Shown: positions 51,150 to 60,216, numbered from the stretch's first letter. The stretch: DNA of 64,000 nt from G965215145 sp965215145 (GCA_965215145.1 OZ244038.1:3605752-3669751); one strand, 5' to 3'. Program-made: numbers and translations. Notes: generated by a model not told the origin, from the sequence alone.

Positions 51150-51428
51150 ATGCCTCTCTCCTCGAAGGAACGCGCCCAGCTCCGCGGGCTCGCCCACCCG
51201 CTCAAGCCCGCCTTCCACGTCGGCAAGGAGGGGGTGACGACGGCGGCGGCGGGGGCGCTGCGCGAGGGGTTCAACCGGAAGGAGTTGCTGAAGGTGCGCG
51301 TGCTGGAGGCCGCGCCGGACGGCCCGAAGGGGACCGCCACCGCGCTCGCCGAGGCCGTCGACGGCGTCGAGGTGATCCAGGTGATGGGGCGGACGGTCAC
51401 GCTCTACCGCCCCTCCGATGACGCGTAG
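51150..51428 (+). CDS. yhbY: YhbY-type CRM-domain RNA-binding protein
   Basis: The 92-residue protein has the CRM fold signatures 'LRGLAHPLKPAFHVGKEGVT' (with the G-x-x-G loop), 'GFNRKELLKVRVLE', and 'QVMGRTVTLYRPS'. YhbY associates with pre-50S ribosomes. The ATG at 51150 follows a pyrimidine-rich leader. Its 3' end overlaps the convergent Lrp-type gene by 25 bp. Confidence 0.92.
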   Translation: MPLSSKERAQLRGLAHPLKPAFHVGKEGVTTAAAGALREGFNRKELLKVRVLEAAPDGPKGTATALAEAVDGVEVIQVMGRTVTLYRPSDDA

Positions 51429-51889
51429 ATCGGGAGGCCGCCGCCGCGGTGGTGGGCGAACAGCAGCGTCGTCCCGATCCGCTCGACCTCCGGGCGCTGG
51501 GTGAACGCGCTCAGCGCCAGCTCGCGCAGGTGCTCGGCGTCGCGGGCGGCGACGTGGACGAGGAAGTCGGCCTCGCCGGCGGTGTGGAACACCTGCACCA
51601 CCTCCGGCACCCCGAGCGCGTGCGCCTCGAACGCCTCGACGAGCGGGCGCGCGTGCTGCCGCAGCGTGACCGCCACGATGGCCTGGAGCCCCACGCCCAC
51701 CGCCCCCGCCGCGACCTCGGCGTGGGCGCCGAGGAGGACCCCGTGCTCGCGGAGCCGCCGGACTCTTTCCAGGCACGTCGAGGCCGCGACCCCGACGGCG
51801 GCGGCGAGGGCCTTGTTGGTGAGCCGCGCATCCTCTTGCAGATGGCGCAGGAGGGCCCGGTCGGTTCGGTCGAGGGCGATGTCGGGCAT
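51404..51889 (-). CDS. Lrp/AsnC-family transcriptional regulator
   Basis: The 161-residue protein has an N-terminal winged HTH ('LDRTDRALLRHLQEDARLTN', 'ALAAAVGVAASTCLERVRRL') and a C-terminal RAM ligand-binding domain ('VGLQAIVAVTLRQHARPLVE', 'VFHTAGEADFLVHVA'). Such regulators sense amino acids and often control the adjacent divergent gene, here a PLP-dependent sulphur amino acid lyase, with about 100 bp between the starts. The ATG at 51889 was chosen because the longer frame has no family similarity. Confidence 0.9.
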   Translation of the reverse strand: MPDIALDRTDRALLRHLQEDARLTNKALAAAVGVAASTCLERVRRLREHGVLLGAHAEVAAGAVGVGLQAIVAVTLRQHARPLVEAFEAHALGVPEVVQVFHTAGEADFLVHVAARDAEHLRELALSAFTQRPEVERIGTTLLFAHHRGGGLPIYASSEGR

Positions 51890-51990
51890 GGGTTTCCGAA
51901 GGATGTTCGGCAGACGTAAGATTGGCGGGTGCCAGACGATAGCATACGGTGCCCACGCCCAACATCCTACGCCCTTCGCCCCGAACCCCG

Positions 51991-53193
51991 ATGGAGATGC
52001 CGCGCCCAAACCCCGACGCCAACTTCGCCACCCGCGCCGTCCACGCCGGCCGCGAGGACTTCAGGGCCCTCGGCGTCCACGCCCCGCCCATCGACCTCTC
52101 GACCACGTATCCGTTCACGGATCTCGGCGAGGCCACGGCCAGCCTCGACGCGCTCGTGGAGGGGCAGCGCTCGGCGCCGAACGCGGTCTACGCCCGCCTC
52201 CACAACCCCACCGTCGCGCGGTTCGAGGACGGGCTCGCGGCGCTCGAAGGGGCCGACGGCGCCGTGGCGTTCGGCTCGGGGATGGCGGCGCTCACGGCGG
52301 CGCTGATCGCGGCGAAGGCCGGCGGCGACCACGTCGTCGCCACGCGCCCGCTCTACGGCACGACGGACCACCTCCTCGCGTGCGACATGCTGGGGATGGA
52401 GACGACGTTCGTCCAGCCCGACGGCGTCGCCGGCGCGATCCGGTCGGAGACGGCCCTCGTCATCACCGAGACGCCGACGAACCCGACCCTCGCGCTCGTG
52501 GACCTCGACGCCGTGGTGGCGCAGGCGGGCGGCGTTCCGGTCCTCGTGGACTCGACGTTCGCCACGCCGGTGCTCCAGCGGCCGATGGCGCACGGCGCGG
52601 CGATGGTGTGGCACAGCGCGACGAAGTTCCTCGGCGGCCACGGCGACGTGATCGCGGGGGTGATCGCGGCGGACGAGGCGTGGGCCGCGCGGCTCCGCCA
52701 CGTCCGCGTCGTGACGGGCGCGCTGCTGCACCCGCTCGCGGGCTACCTCCTCCACCGCGGCCTCCCCACGCTGCCGCTCCGCGTCGAGCGCGCGCAGGCC
52801 ACGGCGCAGACCCTCGCCGAGCGGCTCGCCGAGCACGCCGCCGTCGAGGCCGTCCACTACCCCGGCCTCCCCGGCGGCGACCCGCAGGGGCTCGTCGGGC
52901 GGCAGATGGCCGGGCCGGGGGCGGTCCTCGCCTTCGAGATCGGGGGCGGGTACGGCGCTGCAGCGGAGGTGCTGCGGCGGGTCCGGCTGATGACGCCGGC
53001 TGTCAGCCTCGGCTCGGTGGACACGCTGATCCAGCACCCGGCCGGGCTGACGCACCGCGTGGTCTCCGAGGAAGGCCGGGCGGCCGGGGGGATCGGCGCC
53101 GGGCTCATCCGCGTCGCCGTCGGCCTCGAAGCCGCCGACGACCTATGGCGCGACCTCACTGAGGCGCTGAAGACGGTGCCCGCCGCCGTGTGA
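51991..53193 (+). CDS. PLP-dependent Cys/Met metabolism enzyme (trans-sulfuration family)
   Basis: This 400-residue fold-type I enzyme of the cystathionine gamma-synthase/gamma-lyase/methionine gamma-lyase family has the PLP lysine Lys212 in 'WHSATKFLGGHGDV'. Other marks are 'GSGMAALTAAL', 'YGTTDHLLACDM', 'ETPTNPTLALVDL' and the active-site 'AVSLGSVDTLIQHPAGLTHR'. Exact reaction cannot be fixed by eye; a divergent Lrp regulator suggests an amino-acid-inducible degradative role (for example methionine gamma-lyase). Confidence 0.85.
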   Translation: MEMPRPNPDANFATRAVHAGREDFRALGVHAPPIDLSTTYPFTDLGEATASLDALVEGQRSAPNAVYARLHNPTVARFEDGLAALEGADGAVAFGSGMAALTAALIAAKAGGDHVVATRPLYGTTDHLLACDMLGMETTFVQPDGVAGAIRSETALVITETPTNPTLALVDLDAVVAQAGGVPVLVDSTFATPVLQRPMAHGAAMVWHSATKFLGGHGDVIAGVIAADEAWAARLRHVRVVTGALLHPLAGYLLHRGLPTLPLRVERAQATAQTLAERLAEHAAVEAVHYPGLPGGDPQGLVGRQMAGPGAVLAFEIGGGYGAAAEVLRRVRLMTPAVSLGSVDTLIQHPAGLTHRVVSEEGRAAGGIGAGLIRVAVGLEAADDLWRDLTEALKTVPAAV

Positions 53194-53194
53194 T

Positions 53195-53223
53195 GTAGGG
53201 GCGGGTTCCAAACCCGCCCCCAC
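53195..53223. repeat. GTAGGGGCG-family palindrome
   Basis: GTAGGGGCGGGTT, loop, AACCCGCCCCCAC. It lies in the convergent gap between the PLP enzyme and the DUF2807 gene, two bases after the lyase stop. Confidence 0.7.
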
Positions 53224-53232
53224 GTGGTCAAG

Positions 53233-53982
53233 TCAGTCGTCCGCCCGCGTGACGTCGCCGGAGCCCATCACCGAGCGCTCGACGGACGGGTCGCCGTAGT
53301 AGAGCACGTCGCCGGAGCCGAAGACGTTGACCTCGAGGCGGTCGCTGGCGCGGACGGCGGCGTCGCCGCTGCCGGCGATGCTGACCTCGGCGGCCCGCAC
53401 GGCGAGCTCGGCCGCGTCCACATCGCCGCTGCCGGCGATGTTGATCTCGAGCCGCTCGGCCTCGCCGGAGAGCGTGATCTCGCCCGAGCCGGCGGTGCTG
53501 ACCTCGACCTCGCGCCCGCGGAGCGCCTTCATCTCGACCTCCCCCGAGCCGGCGAGGTTCAGCTCGAACTGGTCGGCCTCGGCGCCGTCGGCGCGGACCT
53601 CCCCGCTGCCGGCCACGTCGAGTCCTTCTAGCGTTTCGACGGTGAGCGCGAACCGGAGCGGCAGGTTCGGGCGGAGCCGGACGCCCCGCTCGGGCTTGAT
53701 GTCGAGCTCGTCGCCGTTGACGTCGATGTCGAGCCGGTCGAGGAGGTTCGCGTCGCCCTCGACCCGCAGCCCCGGCTTGCCGCCGACGGTGATGACGAGC
53801 TCGCCGGGCACGGCGAACGAGACGTAGCGGACGCCGTCGGCGTCGTGCGTCCGGGTGGCCGCTTCGCCGGAGCCCTCGACGGTCTCGCTCGGGCCCATGT
53901 TGACCTCGACGCAGCCGGCCCACCCCACCGCTAGCAGCGGGATCGCGGAGAGTACGAGGAGGGGGAGACGGAGCGGGCGCAT
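53233..53982 (-). CDS. DUF2807 (head GIN domain) envelope protein, probable lipoprotein
   Basis: The 249 residues have a hydrophobic N-terminus ending 'AVGWAGC' (Cys24 as possible lipid anchor, although the -3 residue is not canonical). Then comes the repetitive right-handed beta pattern of DUF2807, with 'GSGEV', 'GSGEI' and 'GSGDV' at each turn (for example 'LDVAGSGEVRADG', 'VSIAGSGDAAVRAS'). The domain is frequent in Bacteroidota envelopes and has no known activity. The strand-turn periodicity here is very regular. Confidence 0.85.
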   Translation of the reverse strand: MRPLRLPLLVLSAIPLLAVGWAGCVEVNMGPSETVEGSGEAATRTHDADGVRYVSFAVPGELVITVGGKPGLRVEGDANLLDRLDIDVNGDELDIKPERGVRLRPNLPLRFALTVETLEGLDVAGSGEVRADGAEADQFELNLAGSGEVEMKALRGREVEVSTAGSGEITLSGEAERLEINIAGSGDVDAAELAVRAAEVSIAGSGDAAVRASDRLEVNVFGSGDVLYYGDPSVERSVMGSGDVTRADD

Positions 53983-54078
53983 GGTTCGGGGGTCCGGTGA
54001 TTTCCGAACCTACGGCGGCGGCCCCGGGAGGATGCAGCCCGCGCCGAACCCGGAGCGGCGCCGGGCGTGTGCTGCGGC

Positions 54079-55989
54079 ATGTCGCTGTTCTCGCCTCCCC
54101 CGGCCCAAAACGGAAGCGGGGGCCGCCGGGCCGCCCGCGCGGCGTCCGACCAGGGGCCGATGTCGCTGCGCGAGCGGTTCGGCGCGCTGCGCAACCTGCC
54201 GCCGCTGCTCCGCCTCGTCTGGCGCACGAGCCCCGCCCTCACGGCCGCCAACCTCGGGCTCCGGCTCGTCCGCGCCGTCCTCCCCGTGGCGATGCTGTTC
54301 GTGGGGAAGCTCATCATCGACGAGGTCGTCCGCGTCGCCGGCGCGGGGTACGCCTTCGACGGCGTCGGGGCGTGGGTCGAGAGCGGCGTGCTGAGCGAGC
54401 TCTGGCTGCTGCTCGCCGTCGAGTTCGGGCTGGCCGTGCTCTCCGACGCGCTCGGCCGCGCCGTCGCCCTCTGCGACGCCCTCCTCGGGGACCTCTTCAC
54501 CAACGCCACGAGCGTCCGGCTGATGGAGCACGCGGCGAGCCTCGACCTCGCCCACTTCGAGGACGCCGACTTCTACGACCAGCTCGAGCGCGCGCGCCGG
54601 CAGACGACGGGGCGGATGGTGCTCGTGGGGCAGGTGTTCGGGCAGGCCCAGAACCTCGTCACCATCGCGAGCTTCGGCGCCGGGCTCGTCGTCTATGCGC
54701 CGTGGCTGATCGTGCTGCTCGTCGTCGCCCTCGTGCCGGCGTTCCTCGGCGAGGCCCACTTCAACGCGCAGAGCTACTCGCTGACCTACGCCTGGACGCC
54801 GGAGCGCCGCGAGCTCGACTACCTCCGCTACACCGGCGCGAGCGACGTGACGGCGAAGGAGGTGAAGGTGTTCGGCCTCAACGCCTGGCTCGCCGAGCGC
54901 TACCGGACGCTGGCCGACGGTTTCTATCTGGCAAACCGCGAGCTCGCCGTACGCCGCGCCGGGTGGGGCGCCGCGCTCGCCGCCGTGGGGAGCCTCGGCT
55001 ATTACGCCGCCTACGCCATCATCGTCCTCCGCACCGCCCGCGGCGACTTCACCATCGGCGACCTCACGTTCCTGGCCGGCTCGTTCGGCCGCCTCCGCGC
55101 CCTCCTCGAAGGGCTCCTCACGAGCTTCTCGACCGTGGCCGGGCAGGCGCTCTACCTCGACGACCTGTTCTCCTTTTTCGAGATCCAGCCGCGCATCGCC
55201 TCCTCCCCGGATGCCCGCCCGTTCCCCGAGCCGATCCGGGAGGGGTTCGTGTTCGAGGGGGTCGGCTTCCGCTACCCCGGCTCCGAACGGTGGGCCGTGC
55301 GGGGGCTGAGCTTCACGCTGAAAGCAGGCGAGGCGCTGGCGCTCGTCGGTGAGAACGGCGCGGGGAAGACGACGCTGGTGAAGCTGCTCGCCCGGCTCTA
55401 CGACCCCGACGAGGGCCGTATCCTCCTCGACGGCCACGACCTCCGCGACTACAGCCTCGACGGCCTCCGGGCCAACGTCGGGGTGATCTTCCAGGACTTC
55501 GTGCGCTACCACCTCACGGCCGCCGAGAACATCGCCGTCGGGCGGATCGACGCGCGGGAGGACCGGCCGCGGGTCGAGGACGCCGCCCGCCGGAGCCTCG
55601 CCGACTCGGTGATCGAGAAGTTGCCGGAGGGGTACGAGCAGGTGGTCGGCCGACGGTTCAAAACGGGCGTAGAGCTCTCGGGCGGGGAGTGGCAGAAGGT
55701 GGCGCTCGGGCGCGCGTACATGCGCGAGGCCCAGCTCCTCATCCTCGACGAGCCCACCGCCGCCCTCGACGCCCGCGCCGAGTACGAGGTGTTCCAGCGC
55801 TTCAAGGAGCTGACCGCCGGGAAGACGGCTGTCCTCATCTCGCACCGGTTCTCGACCGTCCGCATGGCCGACCGCATCCTCGTGCTCGGGGACGGGCGGC
55901 TAGAAGAAATCGGGACCCACGAGGAGCTGCTATCGCGCGGGGACCGCTACGCCGAGCTGTTCGAGCTCCAGGCTGCCGGGTACCGCTGA
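54079..55989 (+). CDS. ABC exporter, fused permease and ATPase
   Basis: The 636-residue half-transporter (start ATG 54079) has six membrane helices in residues ~45-340. The ATPase has Walker A 'GENGAGKTT' (near 425), signature 'LSGGEWQKVALGRA' (near 532) and Walker B 'LLILDEPTAALD' (near 553). The family exports lipids, peptides or drugs as a homodimer; substrate unknown. No partner gene is adjacent. It is divergent from the DUF2807 gene. Confidence 0.9.
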   Translation: MSLFSPPPAQNGSGGRRAARAASDQGPMSLRERFGALRNLPPLLRLVWRTSPALTAANLGLRLVRAVLPVAMLFVGKLIIDEVVRVAGAGYAFDGVGAWVESGVLSELWLLLAVEFGLAVLSDALGRAVALCDALLGDLFTNATSVRLMEHAASLDLAHFEDADFYDQLERARRQTTGRMVLVGQVFGQAQNLVTIASFGAGLVVYAPWLIVLLVVALVPAFLGEAHFNAQSYSLTYAWTPERRELDYLRYTGASDVTAKEVKVFGLNAWLAERYRTLADGFYLANRELAVRRAGWGAALAAVGSLGYYAAYAIIVLRTARGDFTIGDLTFLAGSFGRLRALLEGLLTSFSTVAGQALYLDDLFSFFEIQPRIASSPDARPFPEPIREGFVFEGVGFRYPGSERWAVRGLSFTLKAGEALALVGENGAGKTTLVKLLARLYDPDEGRILLDGHDLRDYSLDGLRANVGVIFQDFVRYHLTAAENIAVGRIDAREDRPRVEDAARRSLADSVIEKLPEGYEQVVGRRFKTGVELSGGEWQKVALGRAYMREAQLLILDEPTAALDARAEYEVFQRFKELTAGKTAVLISHRFSTVRMADRILVLGDGRLEEIGTHEELLSRGDRYAELFELQAAGYR

Positions 55990-56160
55990 GCTACCCCGGC
56001 GTGCTCCACGGAGCGGCGGCACCGGGCGGATCAAACACCGACGTACATAACAGACCTTAGCCGGAGTTTAGGTAAATACGCCCCCGCCCCCAAACCTCCC
56101 GGCGGCTGTAGCGTCTCTCTCCCTGACTCGCGACTCAGCACGCCCAACCCCCTACTCCTG

Positions 56161-57456
56161 ATGGATCACAAGGAAGGACGCTACAAGGTCAAGGACCTCG
56201 CCCTCGCCGACGCTGGCCGACGCCGGATCGAATGGGCCGAGAGCCGGATGCCCGTGCTCATGCGGCTCCGCGAGGAGTTCAGCCGGAGCCGGCCGTTCGA
56301 CGGCTACAAGATCACCGGCTGCCTCCACGTCACGAAGGAGACCGCCGTGCTCATCGAGACGCTGAAGGCGTGCGGGGCCGAGGTCGCCTGGAGCGGCTGC
56401 AACCCGCTCTCCACCAACGACGAGGTCGCCGCCGCGTTGGCCGCCGGCCCGAAGGGCGACGGCGACGGGGTCGAGATCTACGCGTGGTACGGGCAGGACA
56501 CCGACGAATTCTACTGGTCCATCGACCGGACCATCGACAAGACGCCGGACACCACGCTCGACGACGGGGCCGACCTCATCTTCCGCGTCCACAGCGCCTT
56601 CCCCGAGAAGGCCGACGACATCATCGGCGGCTCCGAGGAGACCACCACCGGCGTCCACCGCCTCCGCGCGATGGCCGACGACGGCAAGCTCCTCTACCCC
56701 GTCTACGCCGTCAACGACGCCGAGACGAAGTGGGACTTCGACAACGTCTACGGGACGGGTCAGTCCACGCTCGACGGCATCCTCCGCGCGTCCTCTGTCC
56801 TCATCGCCGGCAAGAACTTCGTCGTCGCCGGGTACGGCCACTGCGGGCGCGGCGTGGCGATGCGCGCGAAGGGCCTCGGCGCCAACGTGATCGTCACCGA
56901 GGTGAAGCCGACCGCCGCCCTCAAGGCGACGCTTGACGGAATGCGCGTGATGACGATGGAGGAGGCCGCGCGGGTCGGCGACATCTTCGTCACCGCCACC
57001 GGCATGAAGGACGTCATCCGCGGTGAGCACTTCGTCACGATGAAGGAGGGCGCCATCGTGTGCAACACCGGCCACTACGACGTTGAGCTCAACCTGAAGG
57101 AGCTCGCCGAGGCCTCGAAGGACACCCGGATGATCCGCGAGGACAACCGGGAGTACACCCTCGACAACGGCCGCCGCATCTACGTCCTCGCCGACGGCCG
57201 CCTCGTGAACCTCGCCGCCGCCGAGGGGCACCCCTCCGAGGTGATGGACATGAGCTTCGCCAACCAGTTCCAGGCCCACCTCAACCTCGTCCAGAAGCAC
57301 GAGGCCGGCGAGGCGCTGCCGAACGGGGTGATGGACCTCCCCGAGGAGCTGGACCAGCAGATCGCGCGGGTGAAGCTGGAGACGATGGGGCTCCAGATCG
57401 ACCGGCTCACCGAGGAGCAGGTGGCCTACGCAACGGACTACTCGGCCGGGACCTGA
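56161..57456 (+). CDS. ahcY: Adenosylhomocysteinase
   Basis: The 431-residue enzyme hydrolyses S-adenosylhomocysteine to homocysteine and adenosine, clearing the product inhibitor of the methyltransferases. The NAD-binding motif is 'VVAGYGHCGRGVAMRAKGLG', and substrate/catalytic regions are 'WSGCNPLSTNDEVAAAL', 'NDAETKWDFDN' and 'CNTGHYDVE'. It has the shorter C-terminus of the archaeal/thermophile-type enzymes, ending without the usual Lys-x-x-x-Tyr tail. The 171-bp leader has AT-rich TTTAGGTAAATAC. A strong terminator follows. Confidence 0.94.
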   Translation: MDHKEGRYKVKDLALADAGRRRIEWAESRMPVLMRLREEFSRSRPFDGYKITGCLHVTKETAVLIETLKACGAEVAWSGCNPLSTNDEVAAALAAGPKGDGDGVEIYAWYGQDTDEFYWSIDRTIDKTPDTTLDDGADLIFRVHSAFPEKADDIIGGSEETTTGVHRLRAMADDGKLLYPVYAVNDAETKWDFDNVYGTGQSTLDGILRASSVLIAGKNFVVAGYGHCGRGVAMRAKGLGANVIVTEVKPTAALKATLDGMRVMTMEEAARVGDIFVTATGMKDVIRGEHFVTMKEGAIVCNTGHYDVELNLKELAEASKDTRMIREDNREYTLDNGRRIYVLADGRLVNLAAAEGHPSEVMDMSFANQFQAHLNLVQKHEAGEALPNGVMDLPEELDQQIARVKLETMGLQIDRLTEEQVAYATDYSAGT

Positions 57457-57507
57457 CTCGGCGCACGGTAACGGACGGGAGGGCCGCCGCCACGGCCGCC
57501 CGTACCG

Positions 57508-57547
57508 GAGGGGCCGCCCCGTTTCTCGCGGGGCGGCCCCTCGTTTT
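57508..57547. terminator. Strong intrinsic terminator after ahcY
   Basis: A perfect 14-bp stem (GAGGGGCCGCCCCG / CGGGGCGGCCCCTC) with a 7-nt loop is followed by GTTTTA. The T-run overlaps the stop codon of the convergent PIN gene, so it probably serves both strands. Confidence 0.88.
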
Positions 57548-58022
57548 ATGCCTCGCCTGCTTCCCGGAGCACAGCGCGGTAAATCACGTCCGAGAGCCGA
57601 AACTCATGCTCCTCGCGGAGAGCGTCGAGCGCTGGCTTGACGGCAGGGAGGAGGCCGGCGTCCTTGGCGAGAGCCAAGATGCCTGCTGTTTCCGTGATCC
57701 GAAGACCGAAGCCAACTGCGACCCTCCGCCCTCTCACCTCGTCGATGAGCAGGCGGGTGGCAGGAAGCGTGCGAGCCAGCGTGATGGCCTCAGCCTCCCC
57801 CCAATCGAGTCCCCGGAGAAGCAGACGACGGACCCCCGCCCGGTCCTCGACATCCACCTCGCGGAGTCAGTCTGGGAGGGGCGCCGCTCGCTTGCGCGCG
57901 TACTCGCTCGCAACGGCGGCCGGAGCGAGCACCTCCGCGAGGAGACCCGCAAGTAGAGAGAGCGCGTCGATCCGGTCGAGCGCAATCAGGCACGACGTGT
58001 CGGTGACGACGAGGCGCTTCAT
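57546..58022 (-). pseudogene. DUF3368/PIN-domain toxin with an in-frame nonsense codon
   Basis: From ATG 58022 the frame reads 'MKRLVVTDTSCLIALDRIDA' (the PIN motif with Asp8), continues to '...APLPD', and then meets TGA at 57867-57869 (codon 52). The same frame continues with 'LREVDVEDRAGVRRLL', 'LDWGEAEAITLA', 'LLIDEVRGRRVA' and ends at 57546, the rest of a normal DUF3368 protein (158 codons). Tryptophan (TGG) would be expected where TGA sits. Two peptides would be made at best, so the toxin is probably inactive. It overlaps the antitoxin gene by four bases (ATGA). Confidence 0.85.
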
Positions 58023-58273
58023 GCGGACGTGCTCCGCCTCTCTTGGATCATCTCCCGGATGGCCTCGAGTTCGAGGCGACCGTCTTCATCGTCGTCGTAG
58101 ATGAAGGCCGGAAGGCCGCGCTCGCAGAGGGCGTCTAGGAAGGCGCGGTAGCTCAGCCCCGCGATCTCGGCGGCTTTTCCGACGGAGACCTCCTCCTCCT
58201 GGAACAGCCCGATAGCGAGCAGCAGTCGAGCGCGGGCTTCCTCTATGCCGGGGGGTAAGTCGAGCGTGAGCAT
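58019..58273 (-). CDS. UPF0175-family antitoxin
   Basis: The 84-residue protein has an N-terminal strand ('MLTLDLPPGI'), 'LLLAIGLFQEEEVSVGKAAE' and 'IAGLSYRAFLDALCERGLP', a ribbon/HTH-type UPF0175 pattern usually paired with DUF3368 PIN toxins. It precedes and overlaps the broken toxin gene. With the toxin interrupted, the antitoxin is a solitary survivor that may now regulate only its own promoter. Confidence 0.85.
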   Translation of the reverse strand: MLTLDLPPGIEEARARLLLAIGLFQEEEVSVGKAAEIAGLSYRAFLDALCERGLPAFIYDDDEDGRLELEAIREMIQERRSTSA

Positions 58274-58363
58274 AGCAGCATGGGAACGAGTGGGAGTGAG
58301 GAACCCCTGTCCGGCCTGAAAGTGCCGCTATCACGTCGCCTCGCTAACTTGCCCGAAACGGAT

Positions 58364-59601
58364 TTGGCCGGCCCCCGTTCTTCGTACCAGCGGCTATGAC
58401 AGTGCCATCGCCGGTTCGGGGTTGAGGGTGGCCGCGAACGCGGCCGGTGGAAGGTAGCCGAGCGCGCTGTGAGGGCGCGACTCGTTGTAGTGGCGCCGCC
58501 AGCGCTCGGCGAGCACGCGGGCCTCGGACAACGTCGCGAAGAGCTCCTGGCTCAAGAGCTCGTCGCGGAGCTTCCCGTTGAACGACTCGCTGTAGCCGTT
58601 CTGCCACGGCGCGCCGGGGTCGATGTGCTTCGTGTCCGACTCGGCGGCGAGCAGGTACGCGCCGACCCGGTGGGCGATGAACTCGGAGCCGTTGTCGCTC
58701 CGCACAAACGTCGGCGCACCGCGCTGCCCCCGCCCCAGGGGCAGGGGCGCGATGAGCCGGTCGAGTGTCGCCACGACGTGCTGGCTCGTCAGCGAGCGGC
58801 CGACCACGAGCGCGAGGCACTCGCGGGTGTACTCGTCGAGCACGGGGAGCAGCTTGAGCGCGCGCCCGTCCTCGGTCGCGTCGAACACGAAATCGTAGCA
58901 CCACACGTGGTTCGGCCGCTCCGGGGCGAGCCGGACGGTCGAGTTCTCGCCCGTGCCGACGCGGCGGCGCTTCTGCGTCTTCTGCGGCACCTGGAGCCCG
59001 GCCTCGCGCCAGAGCCGGTGGACCCGCTTCCGGTTGACGGCCCAGCCCTCGCCGCGCAGCACGGCCCACGCCCGGCGGTAGCCATAGCGTGGGTGGTCGC
59101 GGGCGAGTCGGAGCAGGCGGGCCACGAGCGCGCGGTCCTTCGCCGGGCGCTCCGGCGCGTAGCGGTGGGTCGAGCGAGGGTGCCCGACGACGCGGCAGGC
59201 CCGCCGCTCGCTCACACCCAACTCGCGCTGGACGTGGGCGACAGCGGTCCGCCGACGCGCCGGGCTCAGAGCTTTCCCCTGGCGACCTCCTTGAGGATGT
59301 CGTTGCCGAGCGAGAGGTCGGCCACGAGCTTCTTCAAGCGGGCGTTCTCCTTCTCGAGGTCACGGAGCCGCTGGGCCTCCGGCTGGCCGACGCCGGCGTA
59401 CTTCTTGCGCCAGCGGTAGTAGGTCACCTCGGTGACGCCGATCTCTCGGACGGCCTCAGCGACGGTGGAGCCGTCGGCGGTGAGGGTCTCGACGCGGCGG
59501 AGCTTGGTGACGATCTCCTCGGGGAAGTGGCGTTTCATGGTGCTGCGGGATGGGGCGCAGCACTATCGTAGCGACTGGATCAGATTACGGGGAGCAGGTC
59601 A
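58364..59601 (-). mobile_element. IS3-family insertion sequence (IS407-like)
   Basis: An element of about 1.24 kb with ends TTGGCCGGCCCCCGT (left) and, reversed from the right, TGACCTGCTCCCCGTAATC. The two ends share CCCCGT...CCAG..GCTA.GA.AGTGC. A GAT triplet flanks both sides (58361-58363 and 59602-59604), consistent with a 3-bp target duplication. The left end is less conserved, so that boundary may shift by a base or two. It carries ORF A and ORF B of one transposase and separates the toxin-antitoxin genes from the truncated NYN gene. Confidence 0.8.
58394..59538 (-). CDS. IS3-family transposase (orfA + orfB, -1 frameshift)
   Basis: OrfA (59266-59538, 90 residues) has a helix-turn-helix and leucine-zipper-like tail ('EAQRLRDLEKENARLKKLVA'). 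OrfB (to 58394) is the rve integrase with DDE residues in 'HVWCYDFVFDATEDGR', 'FVRSDNGSEFIA' and 'SFNGKLRDELLSQ'. OrfA ends '...GKL' while the -1 frame continues 'KALSPARRRTAVAHVQREL', so a programmed -1 slip at GGAAAG is likely. Both parts look intact. Confidence 0.9.
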
Positions 59602-60216
59602 GATGGCTTCAACCTCTACCACTCGGTTCGGCAGGCGCAGCGCGATCTCGATGGTGCCTCCACGAAGTGGCTGGACGTCCGGCGGCTCTGCGAGAGCTAC
59701 CTCTACCTCTTCGGACGGGAGGCCCGGCTCGAACAGGTCCACTACTTCTCTGCGCTCGCCCACCACCTCGAGGCATCGAAACCGGACGTGACAGTGCGAC
59801 ACCGCGCCTTTATCGAGTGTCTGGAGGCGACGGGGGTGGACGTGGTCCTGAGCCGGTTCAAGAAGAAGACCATTCGGTGTCGGCACTGCGGTCAGCGCTT
59901 CAGCCGCTACGAGGAGAAGGAGACGGATGTCGCCCTCGCGGTGAAGCTGATGGAGGTACTCATGCAAGACACCTGCGACACGGTGGTTCTGGTGACGGGG
60001 GATACCGATCTCGCGCCCGCCGTCCGGGGCGCACAGGCGCTCTTCCCTGCCAAGACGGTGGCTTTCGCATTCCCCTACAAGCGGAAGAACAAGGAGCTGA
60101 AACAGCTCTCCCCGGACTCCTTCGAGATCAGCCGGGGCCAATACGCGAAGTTCCAGCTTTCCGACCCTTACCTCCTCCCCAACGGCCGCGAGGTCTCGAA
60201 ACCGCCGACGTGGTAG
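59602..60216 (+). pseudogene. NYN-domain protein gene truncated at its 5' end by IS3
   Basis: Directly after the IS the frame opens with 'DGFNLYHSVRQAQRDLDGAS', the first motif of NYN/LabA-type PIN-like ribonucleases. It continues with 'FKKKTIRCRHCGQRFSRYEE' (a CxxC pair), 'KETDVALAVKLMEVLM' (acidic metal ligand) and 'VVLVTGDTDLAPAVRGAQAL'. All later NYN motifs are present, but the start codon and first beta-strand (usually ending 'YIDGFN') are missing. The DNA left of the IS has no suitable ATG. A GTG at 59788 could start a 142-residue fragment lacking the first active-site Asp. Confidence 0.8.

Noticed and set aside
55990..56160. SAH or SAM riboswitch upstream of ahcY
   Set aside because: I could not find the conserved SAH-riboswitch core or a SAM-I k-turn pattern; the leader only shows AT-rich promoter-like DNA.
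57867..57869. TGA read as tryptophan (alternative genetic code)
   Set aside because: All other genes in the window use TGA as a normal stop, so a nonsense mutation is simpler.
58349..58363. TTG 58349 as the original start of the NYN gene
   Set aside because: It would give 'PETDGFNLY', lacking the hydrophobic strand that normally precedes the first Asp; a promoter-like box overlaps it.
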